Part shown: piece after piece, positions 37,758 to 45,358 of the stretch
Layout: every line of letters starts with the position of its first letter
How positions within the stretch are numbered: position 1 is the stretch's first letter
Source of the DNA: Miltoncostaea marina
Lineage (GTDB): Bacteria; Actinomycetota; Thermoleophilia; Miltoncostaeales; Miltoncostaeaceae
Reading direction: 5' to 3'
Assembly: GCF_018141525.1 (NCBI RefSeq)
Contig: NZ_CP064655.1
Coordinates: 62,001 to 126,000, forward strand
Length of the DNA stretch: 64,000 nt
Program-made: the position numbers and the translations under genes
Notes under the pieces: model-generated
Told to the model about the DNA's origin: nothing
Seen by the model: only the letters and a program-made list of their open reading frames with translations
Database searches by the model: none

Positions 37758-38235
37758 GCGGCAGACTATCGCCTTCCAGGCGACCAACTTCGACTGCTCG
37801 CCGGTGCAGGTGGAGATCGAGGACGACGGCGAGGTCCCCGACCCCGAGAGCCTGCCGGTGGCGCTGCTCGCCTTCGAGAGCGGCCCGAACGTCGTGCTCA
37901 CGCTGCCGCTCGCCACGGCCGACGCCGAGAACATGATGAACGCGTTCACCCAGGCCGAGCCGTACCGCCAGGAGACCGCCGACGCGGGCGGCTGGCAGCC
38001 GCAGCCGTCGGGCCTGCCGGAGGGCCTGTTCTGGGCCCTGCAGCCCAACGTGGTCGGCGTCTCGGTCACGCCGCCGCAGGACACGCCGGACGGCCTGGTG
38101 CCGCACTGGACGCTCGCGTTCGACGACGAGGACGGCAGCCAGGTGCAGGTCGCGGTCAGCGACCCCATGTGCGTCCAGATCGTGCGCGCGCTCGCCGACG
38201 TGGCGAACGGCGAGCTGGGGGCGCAGGAGGACTGA
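37756..38235 (+). CDS. Conserved hypothetical protein
   Basis: A 159-residue soluble protein that I do not recognise. The ATG follows GAGGAG at 37744-37749 by six bases. It is acidic, with no signal peptide or membrane span: QTIAFQATNFDCSPVQVEIE, FESGPNVVLTLPLATADAEN, GLFWALQPNVVGVSVTPPQD, then HWTLAFDDEDGSQVQVAVSD. The alternating hydrophobic strands suggest a beta-sandwich. It is divergent from the pabC-like gene and convergent with an alpha/beta hydrolase behind a 15-bp hairpin. Confidence 0.7.
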   Translation: MRQTIAFQATNFDCSPVQVEIEDDGEVPDPESLPVALLAFESGPNVVLTLPLATADAENMMNAFTQAEPYRQETADAGGWQPQPSGLPEGLFWALQPNVVGVSVTPPQDTPDGLVPHWTLAFDDEDGSQVQVAVSDPMCVQIVRALADVANGELGAQED

Positions 38236-38237
38236 GG

Positions 38238-38270
38238 GGGCGGCGGGGCGGGGCGCCCGCCCCGCCGCCC
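38238..38270. terminator. Perfect bidirectional hairpin
   Basis: Arms GGGCGGCGGGGCGGG (38238-38252) and its exact complement (38256-38270) with a three-base loop, between convergent genes. No T-tract. Confidence 0.75.
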
Positions 38271-38282
38271 GGTCCCGCGGGG

Positions 38283-38984
38283 CTACGCCGCGACCGGCTC
38301 CCGGTCGAGGGAGCGCGACAGCCGGCGGATGGCCTGGACGAGCTCGTTGGGCCGCTCGACGGCCACGTTGTGGCCGGCCTCGCGCACCACGTGGAAGCGC
38401 GCGTTCTGCATCCACGCCGACAGCTCGCGCTGCACCTCGGCCGGGACCGCCCGGTCGGCGGCGCCGGCGACGACGATCACCGGCGCGTCGACCTGGGCCA
38501 GCGCGCCGCGCCAGTCCGGGCGCGTGCCCATGGCCTCGGCGGCGAGCGCGGCGCCCTCGGCGCCGGCACGCTCGCGCAGCGCCCGCGCGGCCCGCGCCCA
38601 GCGGTCCTGGCCCTCGGGGTCCTCGCCGCGCGGGCCGACGCCCGACACCACCAGGCCGGAGATCAGCCCCGGGTGGCCCAGGGCCAGCGCCAGGCCGGTC
38701 GCCGCGCCCAGGCCGACGCCCACCAGCAGCGCGTCGCCGCCCTCGGCGGCGACCAGCCGGGCCACGTCCGACGCGAAGTCGTCGACGCTCCAGGGGCCGT
38801 GCGGGGTGGGCGAGGCGCCGTGGCCCCGCAGGTCCGGCGCCACGATCTCGAACTCGCCGCTGACGGCGGCGAGCGCGTCGATCATGCTGCTGCCCGTCTG
38901 TCCCAGGTCGTGCAGGGCCACGAGCAGGGGCCCCTCCCCACGACGGTGGACGGCGAGCTCGATGGCGGGCGGCAGTGAAGGCAT
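38283..38984 (-). CDS. Alpha/beta hydrolase-fold protein lacking the nucleophile serine
   Basis: A 233-residue alpha/beta hydrolase. The oxyanion region LVALHDLGQTGSSM, the strand EIVAPDLRGHGASPTPHG, the acid strand VIVVAGAADRAVPAE and the catalytic His in VVREAGHNVAVERPNE are all present. The nucleophile elbow, however, reads GVGLG instead of GXSXG (Gly at the Ser position; codons at about 38712-38726). The protein therefore probably does not work by a serine esterase mechanism, and may bind a ligand or use a different chemistry. It has an AGGAG eight bases before the ATG and a good promoter. Divergent from a CGNR regulator. Confidence 0.8.
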   Translation of the reverse strand: MPSLPPAIELAVHRRGEGPLLVALHDLGQTGSSMIDALAAVSGEFEIVAPDLRGHGASPTPHGPWSVDDFASDVARLVAAEGGDALLVGVGLGAATGLALALGHPGLISGLVVSGVGPRGEDPEGQDRWARAARALRERAGAEGAALAAEAMGTRPDWRGALAQVDAPVIVVAGAADRAVPAEVQRELSAWMQNARFHVVREAGHNVAVERPNELVQAIRRLSRSLDREPVAA

Positions 38985-39027
38985 CAGCGGCGCTCCTGTA
39001 AACCACTGTGATACACGTTTGCTGGTG

Positions 39028-39056
39028 AGAGTAGCCCCAATTGCTGGACCGGTCAA
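39028..39056 (-). promoter_or_regulatory. Sigma-70-like promoter of the alpha/beta hydrolase gene
   Basis: TTGACC (39051-39056) and TACTCT (39028-39033) on the minus strand with a 17-bp spacer. The predicted leader of about 37 nt carries AGGAG. Direct repeats TTGCTGG at 39019 and 39041 (22 bp apart) and inverted CGTTTG/CAAACG (39016-39021, 39054-39059) surround it. Confidence 0.55.
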
Positions 39057-39059
39057 ACG

Positions 39060-39626
39060 TTGACGACCGGCAGCGAGTTCGTCCTCCTCGCCGGGCGCCC
39101 TGCGCTCGACCTCTGCAATACCCAGTACGGGGGCCGGGATCTCCTCGGATGTGCCGACGACCTCGCGCGCTGGTTCGTGGCCGCCGGGCTTGCCGACGTG
39201 CCGCCGGGCGTGTCGCGGCGCGACCTGGGCGCCGCGCGGGGGCTGCGCGACGGCCTGCGGACCGCGCTGCTCGCCTCCGACGGGCCCGCGGTCGCGACGC
39301 TGGCGCAGGGCTGGCTGCTCCGGGCGCCCGGGCGCCTCGCCGTGGAGCCCGGCACGCTCGAGCCGCGCTTCACGCCGCAGGACCAGACCTGCGCCTGCCT
39401 GCTGGTGGCGGCGGTCCTCGACGCGCTCGAGCTGGTGCGCGACCTGCCCGGCCGGGTGCGCGAGTGCGCCGCGCCCGGGTGCGGCGTGGTCTACCTCGAC
39501 ACCAGCCGCAACCGCAGCCGGCGCTGGTGCTCGATGGAGCGCTGCGGGGCGCGGGCGAAGGCCTCGGCCTACTACCAGCGCCACCGCGGCGAGGCCGGCG
39601 GACGGGGCGCCGACGCCGCCGGCTAG
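39060..39626 (+). CDS. ABATE/CGNR zinc-finger transcriptional regulator
   Basis: A 188-residue protein with the usual layout. The N-terminal ABATE stress-binding-type domain (EFVLLAGRPALDLCNTQYGG, ADDLARWFVAAG) is followed by the C-terminal CGNR zinc finger: CAAPGCGVVYLDTSRNRSRR, WCSMERCGARAKASAYYQRH. The CGNR motif itself is CGAR here. These proteins are DNA-binding regulators of unknown ligand. It starts at TTG 39060; no better start lies upstream. Divergent from the hydrolase, which it probably controls through the repeats in the intergenic region. Its stop shares CTAG (39623-39626) with the next gene. Confidence 0.85.
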   Translation: MTTGSEFVLLAGRPALDLCNTQYGGRDLLGCADDLARWFVAAGLADVPPGVSRRDLGAARGLRDGLRTALLASDGPAVATLAQGWLLRAPGRLAVEPGTLEPRFTPQDQTCACLLVAAVLDALELVRDLPGRVRECAAPGCGVVYLDTSRNRSRRWCSMERCGARAKASAYYQRHRGEAGGRGADAAG

Positions 39627-40363
39627 GGCAGCCGCCGCACCAGGAAGCCGCGCACGGCGGCCGCGAACTCCTCCGGGCGCTCCAGCGGGGCCAGGTGGCC
39701 GGCCCCCGGCAGCACCACGAGCTCGGCGTCGGGCAGGCCGGCCGCCAGCGCCTCGGCCATCGCCGGCGGGGTGAGCGCGTCCTGGGCGCCCACCAGCACC
39801 AGCGCCGGCGCGGCGATGCGGGGCAGGTCGGGCCGCCGGTCGGCGCGCCCCGCGAGCGCGGCGAGCGCTCCGGCCACGGCCTCGGGCGACTGCCGGCCGG
39901 CGATCGCGCGGACGGCCCGCGCGGCGTCGTCGGCGTCCGGGGCCACCGCGCCGGGCACGAACTCGTCGAGCCAGGCGGCCGTGCCCTCGGCGAGCACGCG
40001 CTCGGCGGTCCGCGCACGCCCCGCGGCGGCCTCGGCCGTGTCGGGCTCCGCCCGGGTGTCGGCGAGCACGAGGGCGGCGACGCGCTCGGGGTGCCGCGCG
40101 GCCAGCGACAGGGCGACGTAGCCGCCCAACGAGCACCCGGCCACGACGGCGCGCCCCGTCGGGGAGGCGTCCGAGATGCGGGCGGCGACGGCGTCGGCGA
40201 AGCCGTCGACGCCCGCCCCCCGCTGCGGTGGCGCCGCGCCGAAGCCCGGGAACTCGGGGACGAGGGCCGGCCGGGCGTCCCCCAGTGCCCGCCGCGCGGG
40301 TTCCCAGAAGCCCGCGTCGAGCGGGAACGGGTGGAGCAGCACGATGGGCTCGCGCGGGGGCAT
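39623..40363 (-). CDS. Alpha/beta hydrolase (enol-lactonase/esterase type)
   Basis: A 246-residue alpha/beta hydrolase with an intact triad: nucleophile elbow VVAGCSLGGYVALSLA (GXSXG, about residue 83), acid VLVGAQDALTPPA and His PGAGHLAPLERPEEF. The N-terminal IVLLHPFPLDAGFWEPARRA is the oxyanion strand. The family includes 3-oxoadipate enol-lactonases and many esterases; substrate unknown. The ATG at 40363 lies 7 nt after TACGGT. Its stop shares CTAG with the CGNR gene. Confidence 0.85.
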   Translation of the reverse strand: MPPREPIVLLHPFPLDAGFWEPARRALGDARPALVPEFPGFGAAPPQRGAGVDGFADAVAARISDASPTGRAVVAGCSLGGYVALSLAARHPERVAALVLADTRAEPDTAEAAAGRARTAERVLAEGTAAWLDEFVPGAVAPDADDAARAVRAIAGRQSPEAVAGALAALAGRADRRPDLPRIAAPALVLVGAQDALTPPAMAEALAAGLPDAELVVLPGAGHLAPLERPEEFAAAVRGFLVRRLP

Positions 40364-40370
40364 CCGCGAC

Positions 40371-40376
40371 ACCGTA
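40371..40376 (-). promoter_or_regulatory. -10 element of the alpha/beta hydrolase gene at 39623
   Basis: TACGGT on the minus strand, 7 nt before ATG 40363. Confidence 0.5.
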
Positions 40377-40419
40377 CCCGGCGCGCCCGCCCGGCGCGAC
40401 GCGGGGCGGGCCGGGGCGC

Positions 40420-40425
40420 TACGGT
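40420..40425 (+). promoter_or_regulatory. -10 element of the two-repeat protein gene
   Basis: TACGGT, 7 nt before GTG 40433. It is the same hexamer and spacing as the divergent promoter 50 bases away. Confidence 0.5.
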
Positions 40426-40432
40426 TGTCCGC

Positions 40433-41350
40433 GTGAGCACCCGGACACCCGTCGCGACCGTCGGGCCGGAGCGTCGGCGCCAGGGCAGCCTCGGCGGCCT
40501 GGTCCCGAGCTCCGCCGTCGCCCGCGACGGCGACACGCTGGTCGTCGCGCTCTGCGTCGAGCTGCACGCCGAGGGCGCCGTGCTGCCCCTGCTGGTGCTC
40601 TCCGACGCCCCCGGCCTGCTGGGCTGGGACCCCGTCACGGGGCTGCGCGTGCGCGACGACGGCGGCCGCGAGTACGAGGTCGCCAACCTCGCCCAGCAGG
40701 CCGGCCTGGGCGCCCTCCAGACGGCCGTCTGGATCGCCCCTTCACCGCCCCCCGAGGCCCGCCGGCTCGTGCTCGAGGTGAGCGGGCTCGTGCGCACGGC
40801 CGTCTCGCGCGGCGGCGGGGTGGAGCGGCCGCTGGCGGGCGCGACCTGGTCGCTCGAGATCGACCTGGTGCCGCCGCGCACCGCGGCCCCCCTGCCGGAG
40901 GAGCCGGCCGGCGGCGCCCCCGCGCCCCGCCCGGCCCGGGTCCCGGCCCGCCGGTTCGCCGGCTTCCGGGGGCTGCTGCCCATCGGCCAGGCGCGGGTCG
41001 CGCGCAACGCGACCGTCTGCCTCTGGGCGCTCGAGCGCTACGACGACCGGGCGGTGCTGAGCGTCGGCACGCTCGCCGACGAGCCGCTGCGGGTCGCGCC
41101 GCTCACGCCGGGGGCGGGCGAGGTCGAGGTGTGGGACGACCGCGGCACCCGGTACGAGGTCACGCCGATCCACGGCGCCGCCCGCCCGGGCTGGAGCGAG
41201 ACGAGCCTCGAGGTGACGCCGGGCGTCGCCCCGGACGCCGCGGTGCTGGGGGTGCGGCTGCGCGACCTGCCGGGCCAGGGCCCGGACGACGCGGCCGGCG
41301 GGCTGGCGGGACCCTTCGAGTTCGGCGTCGCCGGCCCCGCCGCGCGGTGA
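40433..41350 (+). CDS. Hypothetical protein with an internal duplication
   Basis: A 305-residue soluble protein of unknown function made of two similar beta-rich halves joined by a Pro/Ala-rich linker (about residues 155-180). Half one has LVVALCVELHAEGAVLPLLV and LRVRDDGGREYEVANL. Half two has ATVCLWALERYDDRAVLSVG and VEVWDDRGTRYEVTPI. Each then ends in a strand with a L-V-pattern (RRLVLEVSGL; AAVLGVRLRDL). There is no signal peptide or membrane span. The GTG at 40433 is set by the TACGGT. Its stop overlaps the GTG of the DPM-like gene, so the pair is co-translated and may share a glycan role. Confidence 0.72.
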   Translation: MSTRTPVATVGPERRRQGSLGGLVPSSAVARDGDTLVVALCVELHAEGAVLPLLVLSDAPGLLGWDPVTGLRVRDDGGREYEVANLAQQAGLGALQTAVWIAPSPPPEARRLVLEVSGLVRTAVSRGGGVERPLAGATWSLEIDLVPPRTAAPLPEEPAGGAPAPRPARVPARRFAGFRGLLPIGQARVARNATVCLWALERYDDRAVLSVGTLADEPLRVAPLTPGAGEVEVWDDRGTRYEVTPIHGAARPGWSETSLEVTPGVAPDAAVLGVRLRDLPGQGPDDAAGGLAGPFEFGVAGPAAR

Positions 41351-42147
41351 CCGGCCCGCGGGGGCCCGTCTGGGTCGTCCTGCCGACCTACGAGGAGGCG
41401 GAGAACGTCCAGTTGATGCTGCGGGCCGTGCTGGCCACGGCGGACCGCGCCGGCCTCGACCTGCGCGTGCTGGTGGTCGACGACGGCTCGCCGGACGGCA
41501 CGGCGGACCTCGCCGCGGCGGTCGCCGCCGCCGACGGCCGGGTGGCGGTGCTGCGGCGGGCGGCGAAGGAGGGGATCGGGCCGGCCTACCGGGCCGGCTT
41601 CCGCCGGGCGCTCGACGAGGGCGCGCGGCTCGTGGTCGAGATGGACTGCGACTTCTCCCACGACCCGGCCCGCCTGCCGGCGCTCGTGGCGGCGGCCGCC
41701 GACGCCGACCTCGTGCTCGGCTCGCGCTACGTGCGCGGCGGCGGCGTCGCCCGCTGGGGGCCGCTGCGCCGCGCGATCAGCCGCGGCGGCTGCCTGTACG
41801 CGCAGGCCGTGCTGCGGGTGCCCGTGCGCGACCTGACCGGCGGCTTCAAGTGCTTCCGGCGCGAGGTGCTCGAGGCCATCCCGCTCGACGAGGTGACGGC
41901 GGCGGGCTACGGCTTCCAGATCGAGATGACCTACCGCGCGCTCGTGCTCGGCTTCCGGGTGGCCGAGGTGCCGATCGTCTTCACGGAGCGCGAGCGCGGC
42001 ACCTCGAAGATGAGCCGGCGCATCGTGTGGGAGGCCGCCGCGCTCGTGCCGCGCCTGCGCCGCCGCCTCGGCGGGGCACGGGCGGCCGCCGCGGCGGCGA
42101 CGCCGACGCCGACGCCGGAGCCGGACCCGGCCGCGCCCGCGCCCTAG
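41347..42147 (+). CDS. Polyprenol-phosphate glycosyltransferase, DPM1-like GT2
   Basis: A 266-residue GT2 enzyme, paralogue of 17546-18346: VVLPTYEEAENVQLML, VVDDGSPDGTADLA, VEMDCDFSHDPARLP (DXD), GSRYVRGGGVARW, LTGGFKCFRREVLEAI, AGYGFQIEMTYRAL and ERGTSKMSRRIVWEA. The C-terminus ends in a Thr-Pro/Ala-Pro tail (TPTPTPEPDPAAPAP). It would make a polyprenyl-phosphate sugar used by extracytoplasmic transferases, such as the neighbouring O-antigen-ligase-like protein or the GT-C proteins at the left end. The GTG overlaps the upstream stop; the stop shares CTAG (42144-42147). Confidence 0.9.
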   Translation: MTGPRGPVWVVLPTYEEAENVQLMLRAVLATADRAGLDLRVLVVDDGSPDGTADLAAAVAAADGRVAVLRRAAKEGIGPAYRAGFRRALDEGARLVVEMDCDFSHDPARLPALVAAAADADLVLGSRYVRGGGVARWGPLRRAISRGGCLYAQAVLRVPVRDLTGGFKCFRREVLEAIPLDEVTAAGYGFQIEMTYRALVLGFRVAEVPIVFTERERGTSKMSRRIVWEAAALVPRLRRRLGGARAAAAAATPTPTPEPDPAAPAP

Positions 42148-44135
42148 CCCCGCAGGGCCGCCTCGGGGTCCTGCGGGTCGAGCCGGCGCACCTCGCGCCA
42201 GGCCGCCACCGCCCGCCGGTCGGGCCCCAGGAACACCGCGAGCGCCCGCCACGGCATGGGGTTGTCCGGCTGGAGCCGGGTCGCCTCGTGCAGCGCGCCG
42301 AGCGCGCGGGCGGGCTGCCCCAGCGCGTCGTAGGCGCGGGCCCGCAGGAGCAGGGGCGCCACCGAGAGCGGGTTGGCGGCGTGGGCGTCGCTCGCCTGGC
42401 GCAGGGCGGCGCGCTCCCGCCCGGCGGCCAGGGCGTCCTCGCCCGAGGCGGTCAGGCGCGCCGACCACCAGGGCAGGGCCGCGCTGAAGACGGCCGCGAG
42501 CGTGACCGCTGCGACGGCGGCCGCCGCGGCCCGGCCGGGCCGGCGACGGCCGGGCGCGAGGCCGGGGTCGGCCGCGGCGAGGACCACCCCGGCGGCGGCG
42601 AACGCCGGGACCGTGAGCGCGGGGACGGCCCAGGTCCAGTCGACGGCCGCCTGCAGGATCACGGCCGCCAGCATGGCGAGGGGCAGGCCTGTCTCGGGTC
42701 CCGCGCCGCGGCCGCCGGCGCGCAGCGCGGCCCACGCCACCGCCGCCACGAGCGCGGCGAACAGGGCCAGGCCCACGAGGCCGGTGCCCGAGAGCACCCG
42801 CAGCACCACCCCGTGCGGCTCGCGGGTGTTGAGCAGGTCGTCGCCCACCTCGCGCTCGGCCAGGTGGACGAGGGCGAACCCGCCGGCGCCCTGGCCGGTG
42901 AGGGGCGCGTCCGCGAAGCCGCGCCACGCCTCGCCCCACCAGCCGAGCCGCTGGTTGCCCGACGCGCTGACCAGCCGGGCCGGGTCGTTGGCGACCGCGT
43001 CGCCGCCCTCCCCGCGCAGCTCGGCGACCCGGTCGCCGGCCCAGTCCCGGCCCGCGGGCGTCGCCGCCACGGCGACGGCGCCGATCAGCACGAGCGCGGC
43101 GCCCGTCGCGGCCGCACGGCGGGCCGCCCGTCGCGGGTCGGCCGGCGGGCGCCGTCGCACGGCCTCGAGCGCGCCCCGGGTGATGAGCGCCGCCACCGCC
43201 ATCCCCAGCGCGAGGCGCCAGCCCAGCCCCGCCCCGGCGCCCTCGCGCAGCGCGGCGGGCAGGCCGTCGGTGGAGAGGGCGGGGTCCGTGAGCGCGTGGG
43301 CCGCCGGCAGCGCCGCCCCGGCGGCGCCCGCGAGGAGCGCGGCCACGCCGGGGCCGCGGCGGGGCAGCACGGCCACCGTCACGCCCGCGGCCATCAGCAG
43401 CGACAGCACGCCGCCGCGCGAGTAGGTCAGCAGCACCGTCGTGGCCACGACGGCCACGCCGGCCGCGGCGGCGGGGGCGGTGCGGGCCGCCGGCCGCTCG
43501 CCGCCGGCCAGCCAGAGCAGCCCGGGCAGGGCGAGCACCGCGACCAGCGCGAGCGCGTTCCAGTAGCCGAGCGGCGCCGACATCCGCGCCAGCTCACCGT
43601 CCTCGCCGAGCACGCCCGGCAGGATCTTGGTGGCGAGCGCCGCGCCCACCGGCACGACGGCGGCCGCGGCCAGCCCCAGGGCGATCAGCCGCCCGGCGCG
43701 GGGCAGCACGGCGCCGAGCGCCGTCCCGGTCACGAGGGCGCAGAGCGCGATCGCCTGGCGGTTGGCGTCGGACCACGCCAGGTCGGGCGCCGCCGCCCAG
43801 AGGATCGACAGGGCCGCCCAGGCGGTCGACCCCGCCGCCGCGGCCAGCGCCAGGCGGCCCGGCCCCGAGCGGAGCGCCCGCGCCCGCCACCCCACGAGCA
43901 GGGCCGCCGCGGCGAGGGGCGCCCCGGCCGCCAGGGCGAGGAAGGCGCCGAGGGCGCCGCCGGTCTCCGCGGGCGCGAGGTCGATCCCGCCGCCGCCGAG
44001 CGCGAGGAGCGCCCATCCGGCCAGCGCGCCGGCGCCCAGCCACCAGGCCGCCGCGGGGACGGCCTCCGGCCGGGTGAGGCGTTCTTGTCGCCCCTCGGGG
44101 GCGCGGCTAGGATGCCCGGCGCCCTGGGGGCGCAC
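42144..44135 (-). CDS. O-antigen ligase/polymerase-like membrane protein with C-terminal TPR-like region
   Basis: A roughly 663-residue polytopic protein with 12 or so spans. The Wzy_C/WaaL-type core lies around residues 190-420: LSILWAAAPDLAWSDANRQA, LLTYSRGGVLSLLMAAGVTV, SASGNQRLGWWGEAWRGFAD and LTGQGAGGFALVHLAERE, NTREPHGVVLRVL (large periplasmic loop with Arg and His). The C-terminal 110 residues are soluble and TPR-like (LRARAYDALGQPARALGALH, EATRLQPDNPMPWRALAVFL). It would join or polymerise lipid-linked glycans outside the membrane. The start is uncertain: GTG 44135 is the best in-frame candidate. Confidence 0.82.
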   Translation of the reverse strand: MRPQGAGHPSRAPEGRQERLTRPEAVPAAAWWLGAGALAGWALLALGGGGIDLAPAETGGALGAFLALAAGAPLAAAALLVGWRARALRSGPGRLALAAAAGSTAWAALSILWAAAPDLAWSDANRQAIALCALVTGTALGAVLPRAGRLIALGLAAAAVVPVGAALATKILPGVLGEDGELARMSAPLGYWNALALVAVLALPGLLWLAGGERPAARTAPAAAAGVAVVATTVLLTYSRGGVLSLLMAAGVTVAVLPRRGPGVAALLAGAAGAALPAAHALTDPALSTDGLPAALREGAGAGLGWRLALGMAVAALITRGALEAVRRRPPADPRRAARRAAATGAALVLIGAVAVAATPAGRDWAGDRVAELRGEGGDAVANDPARLVSASGNQRLGWWGEAWRGFADAPLTGQGAGGFALVHLAEREVGDDLLNTREPHGVVLRVLSGTGLVGLALFAALVAAVAWAALRAGGRGAGPETGLPLAMLAAVILQAAVDWTWAVPALTVPAFAAAGVVLAAADPGLAPGRRRPGRAAAAAVAAVTLAAVFSAALPWWSARLTASGEDALAAGRERAALRQASDAHAANPLSVAPLLLRARAYDALGQPARALGALHEATRLQPDNPMPWRALAVFLGPDRRAVAAWREVRRLDPQDPEAALRG

Positions 44136-44156
44136 GCCCCCGATCCCCCTCACCGG

Positions 44157-44567
44157 GTGGCTGCCCTGCTCCGACGCCCCGTATGGGTGATCATCTCTGT
44201 CGCGATGCTGCTCCTCGGCGTGACGGCCTCGGCGCTCGCCGGGGGGCGGGACGTGCTGGCCGACGCGCAGGATAGCCGCATCGACGGGTGCTATACGCGC
44301 GCGGAGTACCGCGAGGCGCTGCGCCTCGCGGGCGCCGACGAGGTGCTCTACGGCAACACGATCGAGATGATCGAGCTCGCCCAGTCGTCGCGCGTGGCGC
44401 GGCCGGGGCGCCCGTGCGGGGAGGCCGCGACCGTGCCCCGGCGGGCGGTGGAGGACCCCTCCGGCAGCCCGCGCGGCCTGCTCGCCGGCATGGCGCTGGC
44501 CGTGGGCCTGGTGGCCGTCGGCGCGGGCGCGCTCGCCGGCCGGCCCTCCCGCCGCGACGACGGCTGA
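44157..44567 (+). CDS. Small membrane protein of unknown function
   Basis: About 136 residues, N- and C-terminal membrane spans (VWVIISVAMLLLGVTASALA; LLAGMALAVGLVAVGAGALA) and an extracytoplasmic middle with two Cys (GCYTRAEYREALRLAGADEV; RPGRPCGEAA). The middle, with EYREALR, looks like a small helical domain held by a disulphide. GTG 44157 is preferred; ATG 44112 is an in-frame alternative that would add 15 residues. Divergent from the O-antigen-ligase-like gene. Confidence 0.62.
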   Translation: MAALLRRPVWVIISVAMLLLGVTASALAGGRDVLADAQDSRIDGCYTRAEYREALRLAGADEVLYGNTIEMIELAQSSRVARPGRPCGEAATVPRRAVEDPSGSPRGLLAGMALAVGLVAVGAGALAGRPSRRDDG

Positions 44568-44657
44568 CGGCGCCCGCCGGCGGCGCCGGCGGCGGGACGT
44601 CCGGCCGATGTGCGACAACTGATGGACGCTGCGGGGAGATCCCTCACGGGAGGGCTT

Positions 44658-44685
44658 GCATCCTCCGCCACGTGTGGAAGGATGC
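44658..44685. other. Stem-loop in the nrdR upstream region
   Basis: GCATCCT (44658-44664) pairs with AGGATGC (44679-44685); inside it CCAC pairs with GTGG around a two-base loop. A second hairpin, CCCTC/GAGGG (44641-44645 and 44650-44654), lies just upstream. It is upstream of the predicted promoter, so it is either a terminator of the previous gene or an unrecognised regulatory element. Confidence 0.45.
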
Positions 44686-44694
44686 CCGCCCACG

Positions 44695-44710
44695 ACACTG
44701 AATATGGGGT
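44695..44710 (+). promoter_or_regulatory. NrdR box 1
   Basis: ACACTGAATATGGGGT matches the ACACTATATATAGTGT consensus at 12 of 16 positions. Confidence 0.6.
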
Positions 44711-44725
44711 CGTGGCACTCGTTCT

Positions 44726-44741
44726 ACACCAGGGATAGCGT
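44726..44741 (+). promoter_or_regulatory. NrdR box 2 overlapping the -10 of nrdR
   Basis: ACACCAGGGATAGCGT matches the NrdR-box consensus at 11 of 16 positions and begins exactly 31 bp after box 1, the canonical three-turn spacing. Its right end (TAGCGT, 44736-44741) is the -10, 8 nt before GTG 44750. Confidence 0.6.
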
Positions 44742-44749
44742 CTCAAGTC

Positions 44750-45358
44750 GTGATCTGCCCATTCTGCGAACACCCGGAGCACCGCGTCGTCGAGTCGCGC
44801 GTGGCCGACACGAAGGACGCCATCCGGCGTCGTCGCGAGTGCCAGGCGTGCGGGCAGCGCTTCACCACGTACGAGCGCTTCGAGGAGCTGCCGCTCATGG
44901 TCGTGAAGGCGTCCGGCGAGCGGCAGCCGTTCGACCGCGACAAGCTCCTGCGGGGGCTTCAGCGGGCCTGCCACAAGCGGCAGGTGTCGACGGCCTCGCT
45001 CGAGCTGGCCGTGCGCGACATCGAGGCCGAGCTGCGCAACCGGCTGCGCCGGGAGGTGGGCAGCACCGTGATCGGCGAGCTCGCCCTGCGCCGGCTGAAG
45101 GAGATCGACGCGGTCGCGTACGTGCGCTTCGCGTCCGTGTACCGCCAGTTCGCCGACGTGGACGAGTTCGAGGACGAGCTCGCCCGCCTCGAGCGGGAGC
45201 CCCCGCTCCCGCGCGGCCAGTACCCGCTCGACGACGAGCTGTTCCAGACATTCGACGCGGGGCCGCCGGCCGCGCGCGCCGGCCTGCGGGCGCTGCCCGG
45301 CGGGCGCGCCGCGGCCGCCGCCCCGACGACCGCCCAGGAGGCACACGATGGCGACTGA
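44750..45358 (+). CDS. nrdR: Transcriptional repressor NrdR
   Basis: A 202-residue ribonucleotide-reductase repressor. The zinc ribbon (ICPFCEHPEHRVVESRVADT, RRRRECQACGQRFTTYERFE) spans residues 1-45 with paired Cys. The ATP-cone follows (VVKASGERQPFDRDKLLRGL, ELALRRLKEIDAVAYVRFAS). It binds dATP/ATP and represses nrd genes. The last 40 residues are a Gly/Ala-rich tail longer than in most NrdR proteins (about 150-160 aa). GTG is the first codon after the -10, with no Shine-Dalgarno site. nrdJ starts inside its 3' end. Two NrdR boxes upstream indicate autoregulation. Confidence 0.95.
   Translation: MICPFCEHPEHRVVESRVADTKDAIRRRRECQACGQRFTTYERFEELPLMVVKASGERQPFDRDKLLRGLQRACHKRQVSTASLELAVRDIEAELRNRLRREVGSTVIGELALRRLKEIDAVAYVRFASVYRQFADVDEFEDELARLEREPPLPRGQYPLDDELFQTFDAGPPAARAGLRALPGGRAAAAAPTTAQEAHDGD

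Noticed and set aside
44568-44749. Cobalamin riboswitch before nrdR-nrdJ
   Set aside because: A B12 box and the expected multi-stem layout are not visible; control by NrdR boxes explains the region better.
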